Positions 49,840-59,184 of a stretch of DNA of 64,000 bases are shown in pieces. Origin of the DNA: Lachnospiraceae bacterium. Its GTDB lineage: Bacteria; Bacillota; Clostridia; Lachnospirales; Lachnospiraceae. Made by a program: the position numbers and the translations under genes. Position 1 is the stretch's first letter; the number at the start of each line of letters is the position of its first letter. The DNA is taken from the NCBI GenBank assembly GCA_015056945.1, contig SVFH01000011.1:1-64000 (forward strand), written 5' to 3'. The notes below the pieces were generated by a model that saw nothing but the letters and a program-made list of their open reading frames with translations, was not told where the DNA came from and ran no database searches.

Positions 49840-50622
49840 TTACATCATCCCTCCCACAAATGAAACCATTACTCTTTTCATCTGTTCAAAAATCAAATCG
49901 GAAACTCGCGGCAACAACCCTATTGTCAAAAATAAAACGGACAATCCCGTAAATACTTTCAACTGAATTCCGACCGCAAACATATTCATCTGTGGTGCAA
50001 CTTTAGCCAATATTCCCAATACTGCATTTAACAACATGATCGTACAATATACAGGTAATGCAATTCTCATTCCGAGCAACATGAATTCACCCAGATATGT
50101 AATCATGGTCTGCAGCAAATGGTCCAGATGAAAGATTACCTCTCCAACCGGAATCAACTGAAATGTTTCCGTTAATGCACTGACAAAATACCGATACATA
50201 CCGGAAATAATCAGAAGCAACATAAGCATATTGTGATACAACATACCGGTAATCGTTGTATTCTCTTTTGTTATTGGGTCAAACTGATTTGCCATCGCAA
50301 GTCCCATTTCCATATCAACCACATGACCGGAAAACATTACAATTCTGCCACACATATCGGTAGCAAAGCCAAGAAGTAATCCAACAGATGCTTCTTTCAA
50401 AATCAACGTGGCCATCTCTAAAAATGTGGCATATGCAGGATAATTATGCGGCATAGTCGCATAATAAATCAAAAGACTTATAAAAAATCCCATTCCAATT
50501 TTAACTCTTGCCGGTACATTTCCTATACTAAAGAAAGGCGCAACCATAATAAAACAAGTGATACGCGTCATAATAAGCAGGAAATATTCCAGCTCCTCTA
50601 TCGGAAAAGACAAATGAATCAT
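49840..50622 (-). CDS. fliR: Flagellar export protein FliR
   Basis: The 260-residue hydrophobic protein is a core export-gate subunit. The N-terminus and the RITCFIMVAPFFSIGNVPARVKIG segment near residue 20 are the family signature, with six or so membrane helices. AGGGGAAAT precedes the ATG. The order fliO-P-Q-R-flhB-A is intact. Confidence 0.97.
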   Translation of the reverse strand: MIHLSFPIEELEYFLLIMTRITCFIMVAPFFSIGNVPARVKIGMGFFISLLIYYATMPHNYPAYATFLEMATLILKEASVGLLLGFATDMCGRIVMFSGHVVDMEMGLAMANQFDPITKENTTITGMLYHNMLMLLLIISGMYRYFVSALTETFQLIPVGEVIFHLDHLLQTMITYLGEFMLLGMRIALPVYCTIMLLNAVLGILAKVAPQMNMFAVGIQLKVFTGLSVLFLTIGLLPRVSDLIFEQMKRVMVSFVGGMM

Positions 50623-50638
50623 TGTATTTCCCCTTTAA

Positions 50639-50908
50639 CTAACGAATATATACACTAAAGTTCGACCACAAATCCGTCATAAAACCGGCCATAGTATCAA
50701 GCATCCAATGTCCCAAAAGCATTAACGCAATAAAAATCCCAAGTATCTTCGGAACAAAAGTCATTGTTTGCTCCTGGATAGAGGTGACAGTCTGAAAAAT
50801 ACTGATTATCAGACCTATAACCAAAGAAACCAACAAAACAGGGGCTGACACAATGATGATATTAAACAATGCATCTCTTGCTATGGTTACAACATCTGAG
50901 ACTGACAT
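50639..50908 (-). CDS. fliQ: Flagellar export protein FliQ
   Basis: This 89-residue protein has two membrane helices and the signature VSLVIGLIISIFQTVTSIQEQTMTFVPKI. AAGGAG precedes the ATG. It forms the export gate with FliP and FliR. Confidence 0.97.
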   Translation of the reverse strand: MSVSDVVTIARDALFNIIIVSAPVLLVSLVIGLIISIFQTVTSIQEQTMTFVPKILGIFIALMLLGHWMLDTMAGFMTDLWSNFSVYIR

Positions 50909-50937
50909 CCTCTTTCTCCTTTCTTTGCAAATATCTT

Positions 50938-51777
50938 TTAATAAAAGGTTTTGACCAGATTAACAATCACCAAATTCCATCCGTCCGCCAATACAAACAA
51001 AAGGATTTTAAACGGCATGGAAATTGTTGTCGGCGGTAACATCATCATACCCATACTCATAAGCACGGAAGAAACCACCATATCAATTACAATAAACGGA
51101 ATATAAATCAAAAATCCGATAATAAATGCAGTTCTTAATTCGCTTAATATAAAACTCGGAATCAGAACCGAAGTCGGAACTCCCTCCGGAGTACCATCCC
51201 ATTCCTGTCCGGAAATCTCCATGAATACGGAAACATCTTTACTTTGTGTCTGCGCATACATAAACTCCCTCAACGGCTCTATTGCACGTTCAAGTGCAAC
51301 TTCCTGGGTTATTTCTCCCTTATCAAACGGTTTAATTGCTTCCTCATTAATCTGTGTAAAAACAGGTGCCATAATGAAAAAGGTGAGAAAAACAGAAATT
51401 CCGATCAGCACCTGATTCGGTGGCGCAGACTGCGTACCAAGTGCAGACCGCGTAAAGTGCATAACGATAATAATCCTGGTAAAAGAAGTTACCATAATCA
51501 ACATCGCAGGTGCAAATGCAATCAAGGTAATTAATATCAGGATTCTTAACGCACCATTTACCTGACCATTTCCGTCATTATATGTAATTTGTAACGTATT
51601 CCCTGCATCCGCACCTTCTGTCGTCGCATCAGGAGCTGTAGAAGACTCCTGTATTTGCGGTGCTTGCGGTACTTCTGTGGCAAAAGCTTCCAAAGGTATG
51701 CAAATACAGAATATGCCCACCATGAATAGTAGGCATATACAGGACACGATTTGTTTTTTGAATCTAATACTCTTCAT
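50938..51777 (-). CDS. fliP: Flagellar export protein FliP
   Basis: The 279-residue protein begins with a cleavable signal peptide (hydrophobic ~12-30, AFATEVPQ), then a Pro/Gln/Thr-rich segment, then the FliP core with MVTSFTRIIIVMHFTRSALGTQSAPPNQVLIGISVFLTFF, and the C-terminal MGMMMLPPTTISMPFKILLFVLADGW. It is a standard gate subunit. Confidence 0.97.
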   Translation of the reverse strand: MKSIRFKKQIVSCICLLFMVGIFCICIPLEAFATEVPQAPQIQESSTAPDATTEGADAGNTLQITYNDGNGQVNGALRILILITLIAFAPAMLIMVTSFTRIIIVMHFTRSALGTQSAPPNQVLIGISVFLTFFIMAPVFTQINEEAIKPFDKGEITQEVALERAIEPLREFMYAQTQSKDVSVFMEISGQEWDGTPEGVPTSVLIPSFILSELRTAFIIGFLIYIPFIVIDMVVSSVLMSMGMMMLPPTTISMPFKILLFVLADGWNLVIVNLVKTFY

Positions 51778-51788
51778 ATTGAAATCGC

Positions 51789-52160
51789 CTATTTCTTAAA
51801 TTTAAAATTTTTCGCATTTTCAAGAATCTTTTTAAAATCCTCACCGGGTGTAGTTTGCATAACCTCCTGTAAAGTCAATTCATCTTCCTTGAGTTCTCCA
51901 AGCAAAGTGATTTCATCCTTTCCAATGGCAATCGCAAACAGACGCTCACCAATGCGAACTATCTGAATATACTTATTTGCTGTAATCTTAAAAGTTTCAA
52001 CAACGGAAATATTTGACGAATACATCTTCCCCTTCTGATAAGACGCAATCCATCTGGTCGAAAAATATGTCAAAAGCAATACGCCGATAAAAATCAGCAA
52101 CACAGTAAAAAATTGCGCAATTCCATTCATTCCCGTCGTAGAGTTCAAAGCTAAAAGCAT
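51789..52160 (-). CDS. fliO: Flagellar biosynthetic protein FliO
   Basis: The protein is 123 residues when started at the ATG (52160), one base after the cheY stop. A TTG at 52172 is a possible alternative that would overlap cheY. It has an N-terminal membrane helix (VLLIFIGVLLLTYF) and a cytoplasmic domain with VETFKITANKYIQIVRIGERLFAIAIGKDEITLL, as in FliO/FliZ. FliO helps assemble the FliP ring. Confidence 0.9.
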   Translation of the reverse strand: MLLALNSTTGMNGIAQFFTVLLIFIGVLLLTYFSTRWIASYQKGKMYSSNISVVETFKITANKYIQIVRIGERLFAIAIGKDEITLLGELKEDELTLQEVMQTTPGEDFKKILENAKNFKFKK

Positions 52161-52161
52161 A

Positions 52162-52524
52162 CTATCCAACAACCTTCTTTACTGCCTCAATAACACGGTC
52201 TGCCTGAAAAGGTTTCACGATGAAATCTTTCGCACCTGCCTGAATGGATTCAATAACCATTGCCTGCTGTCCCATTGCAGAACACATGATAACCTGTGCC
52301 TTAGGATCAATTGCCTTAATTTCCTTTAATGCCTGAATACCATCCTTCTCCGGCATAGTAATATCCATCAATACCAAATCCGGCTTAACTTCATTGTACT
52401 TTTCAATTGCTTTTACACCATTCTCAGCTTCTCCGGCAACAGTATAACCATTTTTCGAAAGAATGTCTTTGATCATCATTCGCATAAAAGCAGCGTCATC
52501 AACGATTAAAATATTTTTACCCAT
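52162..52524 (-). CDS. cheY: Chemotaxis response regulator CheY
   Basis: The 120-residue single-domain receiver has the acidic pocket D9 and D10, the phospho-acceptor D54, S82 and K104. CheY-P binds the switch to change rotation. GGAGA precedes the ATG. It lies between fliY and fliO, the usual Gram-positive place, apart from the other che genes. Confidence 0.97.
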   Translation of the reverse strand: MGKNILIVDDAAFMRMMIKDILSKNGYTVAGEAENGVKAIEKYNEVKPDLVLMDITMPEKDGIQALKEIKAIDPKAQVIMCSAMGQQAMVIESIQAGAKDFIVKPFQADRVIEAVKKVVG

Positions 52525-52544
52525 ACTCTGTTCTCCATTTCAGA

Positions 52545-53690
52545 TTATTTAATAATTTCCGTTACACGGACACCAAAGCTTTCTTCAATAACTACAACTT
52601 CACCTTTGGCAACAAATTTACCATTTACAAGTACATCAATCGGTTCTCCTGCAATCTTATCGAGTTCGATGATTGTTCCAGGTGCAAAATCAAGAATACT
52701 TGAAATAGATTTTTTTGTTCTGCCAAGTTCAACTGTTACTTCCAGCGGTACATCCATAATCAGCCCCATATTTTCCTGTGCTGCCTGAGGCATGGAATAG
52801 CTTGTAAACGTTTGGAACTGTGCCGGCTGAACATTTACATTTTGCATAGGCGCCATTGTCATCTGGGGCGGTGCCTGATACATCGGCTGCGGTACCGGTT
52901 GTGGTATCGGCTGCGGTGTGGGTTGCGGCATCGGCTGTGGTACCGGTTGTGGTGCCGGTTGCGGTGCAACCGGTTCTGCCGGAACACGCTCCGCAGATTT
53001 GGATCCAACAAAAGTATCATAAATTGTTTTCGCAAATTCAATCGGATACAGCTGTAAAATCGTACTGTCAACCAAATCATCTATTTGCATTCTGAATGCT
53101 ATTTTCACAAACTTTCCGCTTAAAAAGGTTGCTATATTCTCACCACTTTCAAGAGAATGCAAATCAATATGGCTGGCCTGTGGCGGGCTGATGTCAATCA
53201 TAACCCCTAACATCGTAGAAAGAGAAGTTGCTGATGAACCCATCATCTGATTCATTGCTTCGGATATCGCTGAAAGTTGAAGTTCTCCAAGTTCAACATC
53301 CGTATTACTTCCGTCACCACCCATCATAAGGTCTGTAATAACCTTAACATCATGTTCTTTCAAAATAAGGATATTAGAACCATCAAGTCCTGAAGTATAC
53401 TTAATCTGAATAAATACACACGGTTTTTCATAGTCCTCTATTACTGTGTTCCAATCAACCAATGATACAACAGGTGTTGTAATATTCACCTTGCGATTCA
53501 CAAGAGAATACAGTGTGGTTGCAGAAGTACCCATACTAATATTAGCTACTTCACCAATCGCATCTTTCTCAACATCTGATAAAAGCTCGTCATCCGAAAC
53601 ATCAGCTTCCTGTATAGGTTCAGACGAATCCGGCAGGTCGATTCCATTTAATAACGCATTGATTTCATCTTGAGACAGAATTCCATCCAC
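52545..53690 (-). CDS. fliY: Flagellar switch protein FliY (FliN with CheC-like domain)
   Basis: The 381-residue protein begins with a FliM-type CheY-binding peptide (GILSQDEINALLNG), then a CheC-like phosphatase part with two E-x3-N sites (AIGEVANISMGTSAT near 40; AISEAMNQMMGSSAT near 135), a Pro/Gln repeat linker (~240-280), and the C-terminal FliN/SpoA domain (MDVPLEVTVELGRTKKS). It both forms the switch ring and dephosphorylates CheY-P. It starts 3 nt after fliM. Confidence 0.97.
   Translation of the reverse strand: MDGILSQDEINALLNGIDLPDSSEPIQEADVSDDELLSDVEKDAIGEVANISMGTSATTLYSLVNRKVNITTPVVSLVDWNTVIEDYEKPCVFIQIKYTSGLDGSNILILKEHDVKVITDLMMGGDGSNTDVELGELQLSAISEAMNQMMGSSATSLSTMLGVMIDISPPQASHIDLHSLESGENIATFLSGKFVKIAFRMQIDDLVDSTILQLYPIEFAKTIYDTFVGSKSAERVPAEPVAPQPAPQPVPQPMPQPTPQPIPQPVPQPMYQAPPQMTMAPMQNVNVQPAQFQTFTSYSMPQAAQENMGLIMDVPLEVTVELGRTKKSISSILDFAPGTIIELDKIAGEPIDVLVNGKFVAKGEVVVIEESFGVRVTEIIK
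52865..52980 (-). repeat. Tandem Pro/Gln-coding repeat within fliY
   Basis: About nine degenerate 12-bp units encode an xPQP linker between the CheC-like and FliN domains. The units share a CCGGTTGTGGTR-type plus-strand core. Slippage in such a tract could change linker length without shifting the frame. Confidence 0.85.
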
Positions 53691-53693
53691 CGT

Positions 53694-54677
53694 TTACTCC
53701 TCCTCTCTGATTACCGATGTAACTTTCAGGGCATAATGTGAATTGCTCTCTCCGGCTACAGCAGTAAATTTCTTTATATTTCCAACATAAACATCAAGAG
53801 AACTGTCTACATCCGTATCCAGTCGGATGATATCACCAACCTGCAAGCCGGCGAAATCGTTTACCGTAACATAGCTGCGACCTAAAAGCGCCTTTACAGG
53901 CACATCTACACGCTTTAACATGCTCTCCAGATATTCGTTGTAAACTTCATCCGAATAGTGTGTCATTGTAGAGAACCAGAACTTGGTATTCAAATTATCT
54001 ACAATCGGTTCTAACGTAATATAGGGAAGTGAAATATTCATAAATCCTTCCACATCACCAATTTTTACACTTAGTGTAACAATCGCAATCATTTCATTTG
54101 GTGCAATAATCTGTGCAAACTGTGGATTTGTTTCAATTCTCTCCAACATTGGATTAATCTCAACAACATTCTTCCACGGTTCACGCAACAGCTGCATACA
54201 AATAACAATCACTTTATCTAAAATAGACAATTCAATTTCTGAAAAATCCCTGACTTTATCAAGAGTTGTTCCCTTCCCCCCAAGCATTCTGTCAACAATT
54301 GCATAACCGAGATTTTCGGTCATTTCAATAATAATATCGCCTGAAAGAGGTCTGAAATTGACAATCGCAAGAATAACGGGATTGGACAACGCATTCGAAA
54401 ACTCCGAAAAAGTAACCGTTTCCGAACTCGCAACATTTACCTGAACGTTTTTTCTCAAGTAAACCGGAAGATTTGTTGATAACAATCTTCCGTAGTGTTC
54501 AAAAATAAGCTCCAATGTTCTGAGGTGCTCTTTGGAAAACTTTGCCGGACGTTTGAAATCATAATTCTTCACCTGGACTTCATTCGATTGTTCTTTGATT
54601 TCTTCAACATCTATCTCGCCACTGTTTAATGCCTTCAATAGGTTGTCTATCTCATTTTGTGATAGTACTTCGCCCAC
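53694..54677 (-). CDS. fliM: Flagellar switch protein FliM
   Basis: The 327-residue protein starts at GTG (54677), set by AGGAGGTG 7 nt upstream and by the CheY-binding peptide GEVLSQNEIDNLLKALNSGEID that should begin the protein. The frame is open for 36 codons further, through the fliL end, but without support. The middle domain (FEHYGRLLSTNLPVYLRKNVQV) and C-terminal SpoA-type domain are standard. Confidence 0.96.
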   Translation of the reverse strand: MGEVLSQNEIDNLLKALNSGEIDVEEIKEQSNEVQVKNYDFKRPAKFSKEHLRTLELIFEHYGRLLSTNLPVYLRKNVQVNVASSETVTFSEFSNALSNPVILAIVNFRPLSGDIIIEMTENLGYAIVDRMLGGKGTTLDKVRDFSEIELSILDKVIVICMQLLREPWKNVVEINPMLERIETNPQFAQIIAPNEMIAIVTLSVKIGDVEGFMNISLPYITLEPIVDNLNTKFWFSTMTHYSDEVYNEYLESMLKRVDVPVKALLGRSYVTVNDFAGLQVGDIIRLDTDVDSSLDVYVGNIKKFTAVAGESNSHYALKVTSVIREEE

Positions 54678-54693
54678 GAAGTTCACCTCCTGC

Positions 54694-55209
54694 TTACTGG
54701 AATTTAATATCGCTGAACGATACTTCAAAAATAAAATCCGATCCCTGATACTTATCCTGTACTCTGGCAAGAATGTCATTGGCAATTTCTTCCTGACTTG
54801 CTCTTGCCTCGGTAATCGTATATTCGCGGAATACTTCTACAATAATACTGCGGAAAATCAATTCATTGGTTCCGATAGTCTCACCATATTTTTTGTAATC
54901 TTTATGCTTCGTGTCCATTGAAAAACAAACAGAAACCATACAAAAATGTGAAGTGCCGTCCGCATCACTTTTTAATTCGACAGTCATGCTTTCGGGAATA
55001 GAGTACATCGCAATCTCTTCAATCGGAATCTCTTTATGCTCGGAATCACCTGCCGCATCGAGCTTAACTGCAAGAATATCTGCAACACTACCGATAATTT
55101 TACCGGTTTCCCGATTCGTCGTCACTACGCTGAACATGGTTACAGCACTTAAAACAATATTAATCAATGTACATCCCAAAATCAAAATCGATAAAAAATT
55201 CTTTTTCAT
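54694..55209 (-). CDS. fliL: Flagellar basal-body-associated protein FliL
   Basis: This 171-residue protein has a basic start, one membrane helix (~5-28) and a periplasm-side domain typical of FliL, which supports the stator. The ATG at 55209 has GGAGGGGCAA upstream. It is divergent from the best-known FliL sequences, so the call leans on its place between motB and fliM. Confidence 0.85.
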   Translation of the reverse strand: MKKNFLSILILGCTLINIVLSAVTMFSVVTTNRETGKIIGSVADILAVKLDAAGDSEHKEIPIEEIAMYSIPESMTVELKSDADGTSHFCMVSVCFSMDTKHKDYKKYGETIGTNELIFRSIIVEVFREYTITEARASQEEIANDILARVQDKYQGSDFIFEVSFSDIKFQ

Positions 55210-55233
55210 TTGCCCCTCCAATCACTCTGCCCA

Positions 55234-56034
55234 TTATTTATATGTGCTCAGGGTATTATAAATTTTTATTTCAACACGACGATTCAGTGCTCTTCCTTCC
55301 GGGGTGGAATTATCTGCAATCGGAACATATTCGCCGCGTCCTGAATGTTTAATCATGACAGGATCAATTGTTGTATGTTCCATAAGATAACGAAATACAG
55401 AAATCGCACGTGCACTGCTCAACTCATCATTATCGGAATATTTATATCCGTTCATCGGAACATTATCGGTATGGCCTTCCACTTCAATAATACCTTCTGC
55501 ATATCGCTCCAGAACCCTTGCAATCTGTTCCATCATCACATTGGAATCATCTTTCAAATCAGCATCTCCGGAATCAAATAGCAACGCACCGTTCATGGTA
55601 AGCTGTACATACTGGGAGTTGAAATTCACACCGATAAGTTCTTGCATTCCGCTCTCCTGTAAGGCTTCTTCAATCTTCTCTGCAAGTTCTTCGGATTCTG
55701 CAAGTTTCTGTTCTTCAAACTCCTTCAATGCATCAGGAACAATATCTTCGCTCTCAGCATCTTTACCTGTACTATTTATATAATTATCCAATTCGTTCAA
55801 CTGGCTGACACCATTGCTAATCATCATGTCATCACCAATTGCTTTTCCTCCTGATGAAAAAATACTAAACGTCTCCGAAAAAGATGCGGCAATCAACTCA
55901 AATTTCTGTGCATCCACCGTCGACATGGAAAACAAAAGTACGAAAAAGCAAAGTAACAAGTTCATAAGATCACTAAACGTTGCCATCCATGCCGGTGCAC
56001 CCGGTTTCGGAGCCTCCGGTTTTCTTTTTGCCAT
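55234..56034 (-). CDS. motB: Flagellar motor stator protein MotB
   Basis: The 266-residue protein has the single membrane helix with proton-path Asp D22 in WMATFSDLMNLLLCFF, a plug/linker region and a C-terminal OmpA-like peptidoglycan-binding domain (EVEGHTDNVP, SSARAISVFRYL, NRRVEIKI). The ATG at 56034 has TGGAGGAG upstream. The start is 1 nt after the motA stop. Confidence 0.97.
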   Translation of the reverse strand: MAKRKPEAPKPGAPAWMATFSDLMNLLLCFFVLLFSMSTVDAQKFELIAASFSETFSIFSSGGKAIGDDMMISNGVSQLNELDNYINSTGKDAESEDIVPDALKEFEEQKLAESEELAEKIEEALQESGMQELIGVNFNSQYVQLTMNGALLFDSGDADLKDDSNVMMEQIARVLERYAEGIIEVEGHTDNVPMNGYKYSDNDELSSARAISVFRYLMEHTTIDPVMIKHSGRGEYVPIADNSTPEGRALNRRVEIKIYNTLSTYK

Positions 56035-56035
56035 T

Positions 56036-56827
56036 TTACTCTCCTCCATCTTGAGGTGCTGCAACAACTCTATCAACAGGTGAAAGGAATGATTTCAGTT
56101 TTTCTTCAATAACACGCGGATTTTCACCTGCCTGAATGGAAAGAAGTCCCTCAATCATAATTTCCTTCATCATAATCTCACTTTGGCTGTTTGCAGTCAG
56201 TTTACCTGCCGTAGGAGCACAAATCCAATTGGCAAGAACCGAACCATATAAAGTTGTAATCAAGGCAACACTCATTGCCGGCCCGATGGCAGAAGCATCA
56301 GCCATATTCTGTAACATAAGAATAAGACCTATCAAGGTACCAATCATACCCCATGCAGGTCCCATAGACCCCAAATCCTGCCAAAAAGTTATTTTTGTCT
56401 TATGTCTTGCTTCCGTACTAATCAATTCTGTTTCCATGATAGCACGCACAAGCTCCGGATCTGTTCCGTCAACTATTAATAAAATACCTTTTTTCAAAAA
56501 ATCATCATCCAGTTCACTGGCCACTTCTTCAAGCGCAAGCAACCCTTCTTTACGGGCAACATTAGATAATTCAATAATCTTTCCAATCATTCCCGGAACA
56601 TCAAGACTGGGAACTTTGAATATCAAAAAGAAGCTCTTTACCCCTGCAAAAAAATCTTTCATGGAATAAGAAGCCAATGTTGAAAATATTGCGCCACCAA
56701 AAGTAATCAATACAGATTTAAAGTCCCAAAAGAACCTGATTCCGGCAATACCGTCATCACCTGTAACGATACCCATAACCATCATTGCAAAAGCAACCAA
56801 AAGACCGATAATTGAAGCAAAATCCAC
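56036..56827 (-). CDS. motA: Flagellar motor stator protein MotA
   Basis: The 263-residue protein has four membrane helices and a cytoplasmic loop. Signatures are FGGAIFSTLASY, the GLLALEE segment, MGPAWGMIGTLIGLILMLQNM and MSVALITTLYGSVLANW. It starts at GTG (56827) with GGTGA upstream. With MotB it forms the ion-driven stator; the ion is not certain from sequence. Confidence 0.97.
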   Translation of the reverse strand: MDFASIIGLLVAFAMMVMGIVTGDDGIAGIRFFWDFKSVLITFGGAIFSTLASYSMKDFFAGVKSFFLIFKVPSLDVPGMIGKIIELSNVARKEGLLALEEVASELDDDFLKKGILLIVDGTDPELVRAIMETELISTEARHKTKITFWQDLGSMGPAWGMIGTLIGLILMLQNMADASAIGPAMSVALITTLYGSVLANWICAPTAGKLTANSQSEIMMKEIMIEGLLSIQAGENPRVIEEKLKSFLSPVDRVVAAPQDGGE

Positions 56828-56850
56828 TGTTGTTCACCACTCTTTTCGCA

Positions 56851-57036
56851 TTATTTTGCAAAAATATCCTTTCTATAAGATTTTACTAAATTTTTCACCT
56901 CTTGTCTACCTTCTTTTACAATAATCTTCTTTCCCGAATTCATTGTAATTACAGTATCAGGAGTTTCCTCAACTGTCTCAATCCAGTCGCTATTCAGCAA
57001 AACAATTTCCCCGTTCAAACGTGTCACTTCAATCAT
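56851..57036 (-). CDS. flbD: FlbD family protein
   Basis: The 61-residue protein has the FlbD pattern: MIEVTRLNGEIVLLNSDWIE, DTVITMNSGKKIIVKE. It is a short conserved protein in flagellar operons of many bacteria; its function is unclear. GAGGTG precedes the ATG. Confidence 0.95.
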   Translation of the reverse strand: MIEVTRLNGEIVLLNSDWIETVEETPDTVITMNSGKKIIVKEGRQEVKNLVKSYRKDIFAK

Positions 57037-57080
57037 AATTCACCTCAGATTTTACCCATCTTCATTATCTCTAATTGAAC

Positions 57081-57112
57081 AAAAAGGGACCGTTTTTTAT
57101 CAGTCCCTTTTT
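57081..57112 (-). terminator. Terminator-like hairpin between flgE and flbD
   Basis: Arms AAAAAGGGAC and GTCCCTTTTT (12-nt loop) are followed on the minus strand by TTTTTGTTC-type sequence. It lies 36 nt after the flgE stop and would lower transcription of flbD and the motor genes relative to the hook genes. Confidence 0.8.
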
Positions 57113-57147
57113 ATTCATCTATCCCCTTATACCAATCCCCTCAAAAA

Positions 57148-59109
57148 TTATCTCTTTAAGTTAACCAATTCTTCCAGCAACGTATCGGAAACAGTAATAA
57201 TACGGCTGTTTGCCTGGAAACCACGCTGTGTAGTAATCATTTCCGTAAACTCTGCAGAAAGATCTACGTTACTCATTTCGAGAACACCGGTCGACATATA
57301 TCCGCCGCCTGACGTAACATCTACACCAACACCATCAAACTCACCCGAGTTTAAGGTTGCGCTGTATAGATTATCGCCTTCCTTCTGCAAACCGGATGCA
57401 TTTGAGAAAGATGCAACTGCAATCTGTCCGAGAAGTCTAGTCTGTCCATTATCATATGAAGCATAAATCATACCATTATTCTGAATGGATACACCGGACA
57501 ACTCGCCAAGCTTACGACCGGAGCCCAAACCTTCTTTATCACCGGAAACCATTGTAATGGTTGATGTTTTATTGTTGTTATACATGGAAGATGCGGTAAA
57601 ATCAATGCTTACATCTTCAAAATGTGTAAGATCAACCGCATTACCAAGCAAATCTGTTGCTCTTTCAGCAAAATCAAGTGTAACGGCATCCGCTCCATCA
57701 ATTGATTTGAATTCGCCTGTTGCAGTATCATATATCAAAGTGTTACCTGATAAAATCGTCGTTGACGTAACCTGTGCCTGTCCATCCGGTGCTACCATAA
57801 ATGTATATGTGGTATTCGGATTGGAAGTATCCACGCCGTACGCTTCTTCCTGTGTGATTTCCTTCGTGAAATTCACTCCGTCATACTGTGTTGCTGCCTC
57901 ACAGGTAAAGGTCTGTTCAAACGTAAATGTCACATTTCCGTCCGGATCCATTGTTGCATCAAAATTGGTAAGACCTGTTTTATTTAACACAGTTGCCCAG
58001 TCAGCATCCGTATCGGATGTCAATTCATACTGTGTTGTTCCGTCTGTATAGTAGTAATAATTTCCCTTATTCGGGTCCGTTACATAAATCAGTCCGAATG
58101 CTTCTTCCAAGTCATCTCGGTCAATGGTTCCCGTACCTTCAGTAAGCACTGTACTTCCTGCCGCAAAATCCTGAGGACCTACACTTTCATGCACCCGATA
58201 TGTAATACCGCTTACGCGATTTGCGTCATAATCGGAGAAAGTTTCCGAAAGACTGGATTTTCTATAATATTTCTGTGTTGACTGATCATAGGTCACATCA
58301 TCAAGCAACTGTGCTAAAAAAGTTTCCTCCATAACACGCTCTGTACCAAATGTCGCAATATCATTGATGGAACCAACATTATATACATCCTTTAATGATT
58401 CATTATTTGCATTCAAAATATCTGTCATCTCAACATTATACTGTCCCTCTGTATCAGATGCTTTGATTGCAAACTTAACAGTATATGCATATCCCAAACC
58501 ATCATAAATACTTACACTGATAACTCTACCTGAGGATGAAGCTGCATTCGTATCATTTTTATCAAGGATACCGGACACATACGCCTTTGTTGTTGCCTCA
58601 GGAGGATATGTAAGATTTTCCGGGCTCATAATTCGAAGCGGTTCTACTATATCCTGTTTGATTTTCATGGTCTCAGGGTCAACACCCCAGCCCATTACGT
58701 TATATCCGTTTGCAGTCATGGCAAGGTTACCTGCTGCATCTACATAAAAGGAACCGTCTCTTGTAAAAAAGTTATTTGCTCCGTCACTAACGATAAAGAA
58801 CGAATCGCCCGTAATTCTGATATCAAAAGGGTTTCCTGTTGTCTGTGTTGCGCCTTCGGTTGTAATTGCTGTTGAAATCGCACCGCTTGTCACACCGAGA
58901 CCAATCTGTTTCGCATTTACACCGGCTGTTCCTGTTGTCGGGTTCGGTCCTGACGCACTCTGCGTTGTCTGGTACATCAATTCACCAAAAGTAATTGACT
59001 GTGATTTGTAAGCGGTCGTATTTACGTTCGCAATATTGTTACCTATTACATCCATCTTAATCTGATGTGTTTTCAGACCTGCCACACCAGAATACAATGC
59101 TCTCATCAT
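57148..59109 (-). CDS. flgE: Flagellar hook protein FlgE
   Basis: The 653-residue protein starts MRALYSGVAGLKTHQIKMDVIGNNIANVNTTAYK, the rod/hook signature, and ends NVDLSAEFTEMITTQRGFQANSRIITVSDTLLEELVNL, the C-terminal coiled coil. The length exceeds that of enterobacterial FlgE (~400) because of a large variable middle, as in several Gram-positive genera. GGAGGTC precedes the first of two adjacent ATG codons. Confidence 0.96.
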   Translation of the reverse strand: MMRALYSGVAGLKTHQIKMDVIGNNIANVNTTAYKSQSITFGELMYQTTQSASGPNPTTGTAGVNAKQIGLGVTSGAISTAITTEGATQTTGNPFDIRITGDSFFIVSDGANNFFTRDGSFYVDAAGNLAMTANGYNVMGWGVDPETMKIKQDIVEPLRIMSPENLTYPPEATTKAYVSGILDKNDTNAASSSGRVISVSIYDGLGYAYTVKFAIKASDTEGQYNVEMTDILNANNESLKDVYNVGSINDIATFGTERVMEETFLAQLLDDVTYDQSTQKYYRKSSLSETFSDYDANRVSGITYRVHESVGPQDFAAGSTVLTEGTGTIDRDDLEEAFGLIYVTDPNKGNYYYYTDGTTQYELTSDTDADWATVLNKTGLTNFDATMDPDGNVTFTFEQTFTCEAATQYDGVNFTKEITQEEAYGVDTSNPNTTYTFMVAPDGQAQVTSTTILSGNTLIYDTATGEFKSIDGADAVTLDFAERATDLLGNAVDLTHFEDVSIDFTASSMYNNNKTSTITMVSGDKEGLGSGRKLGELSGVSIQNNGMIYASYDNGQTRLLGQIAVASFSNASGLQKEGDNLYSATLNSGEFDGVGVDVTSGGGYMSTGVLEMSNVDLSAEFTEMITTQRGFQANSRIITVSDTLLEELVNLKR

Positions 59110-59131
59110 AATATTTGACCTCCTATTTTCC

Positions 59132-59163
59132 TGACGGCCATTTCTTCTGTCATTCAGAAATGC
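59132..59163. other. Hairpin upstream of flgE
   Basis: An inverted repeat GGCCATTTCT / AGAAATGCC (one base bulged) lies in the 75-nt gap between the TIGR02530-type gene and flgE. It has no T run and may protect the flgE mRNA 5' end. Confidence 0.4.
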
Positions 59164-59184
59164 CAGCTTCCTGTCAAGGTCCAG

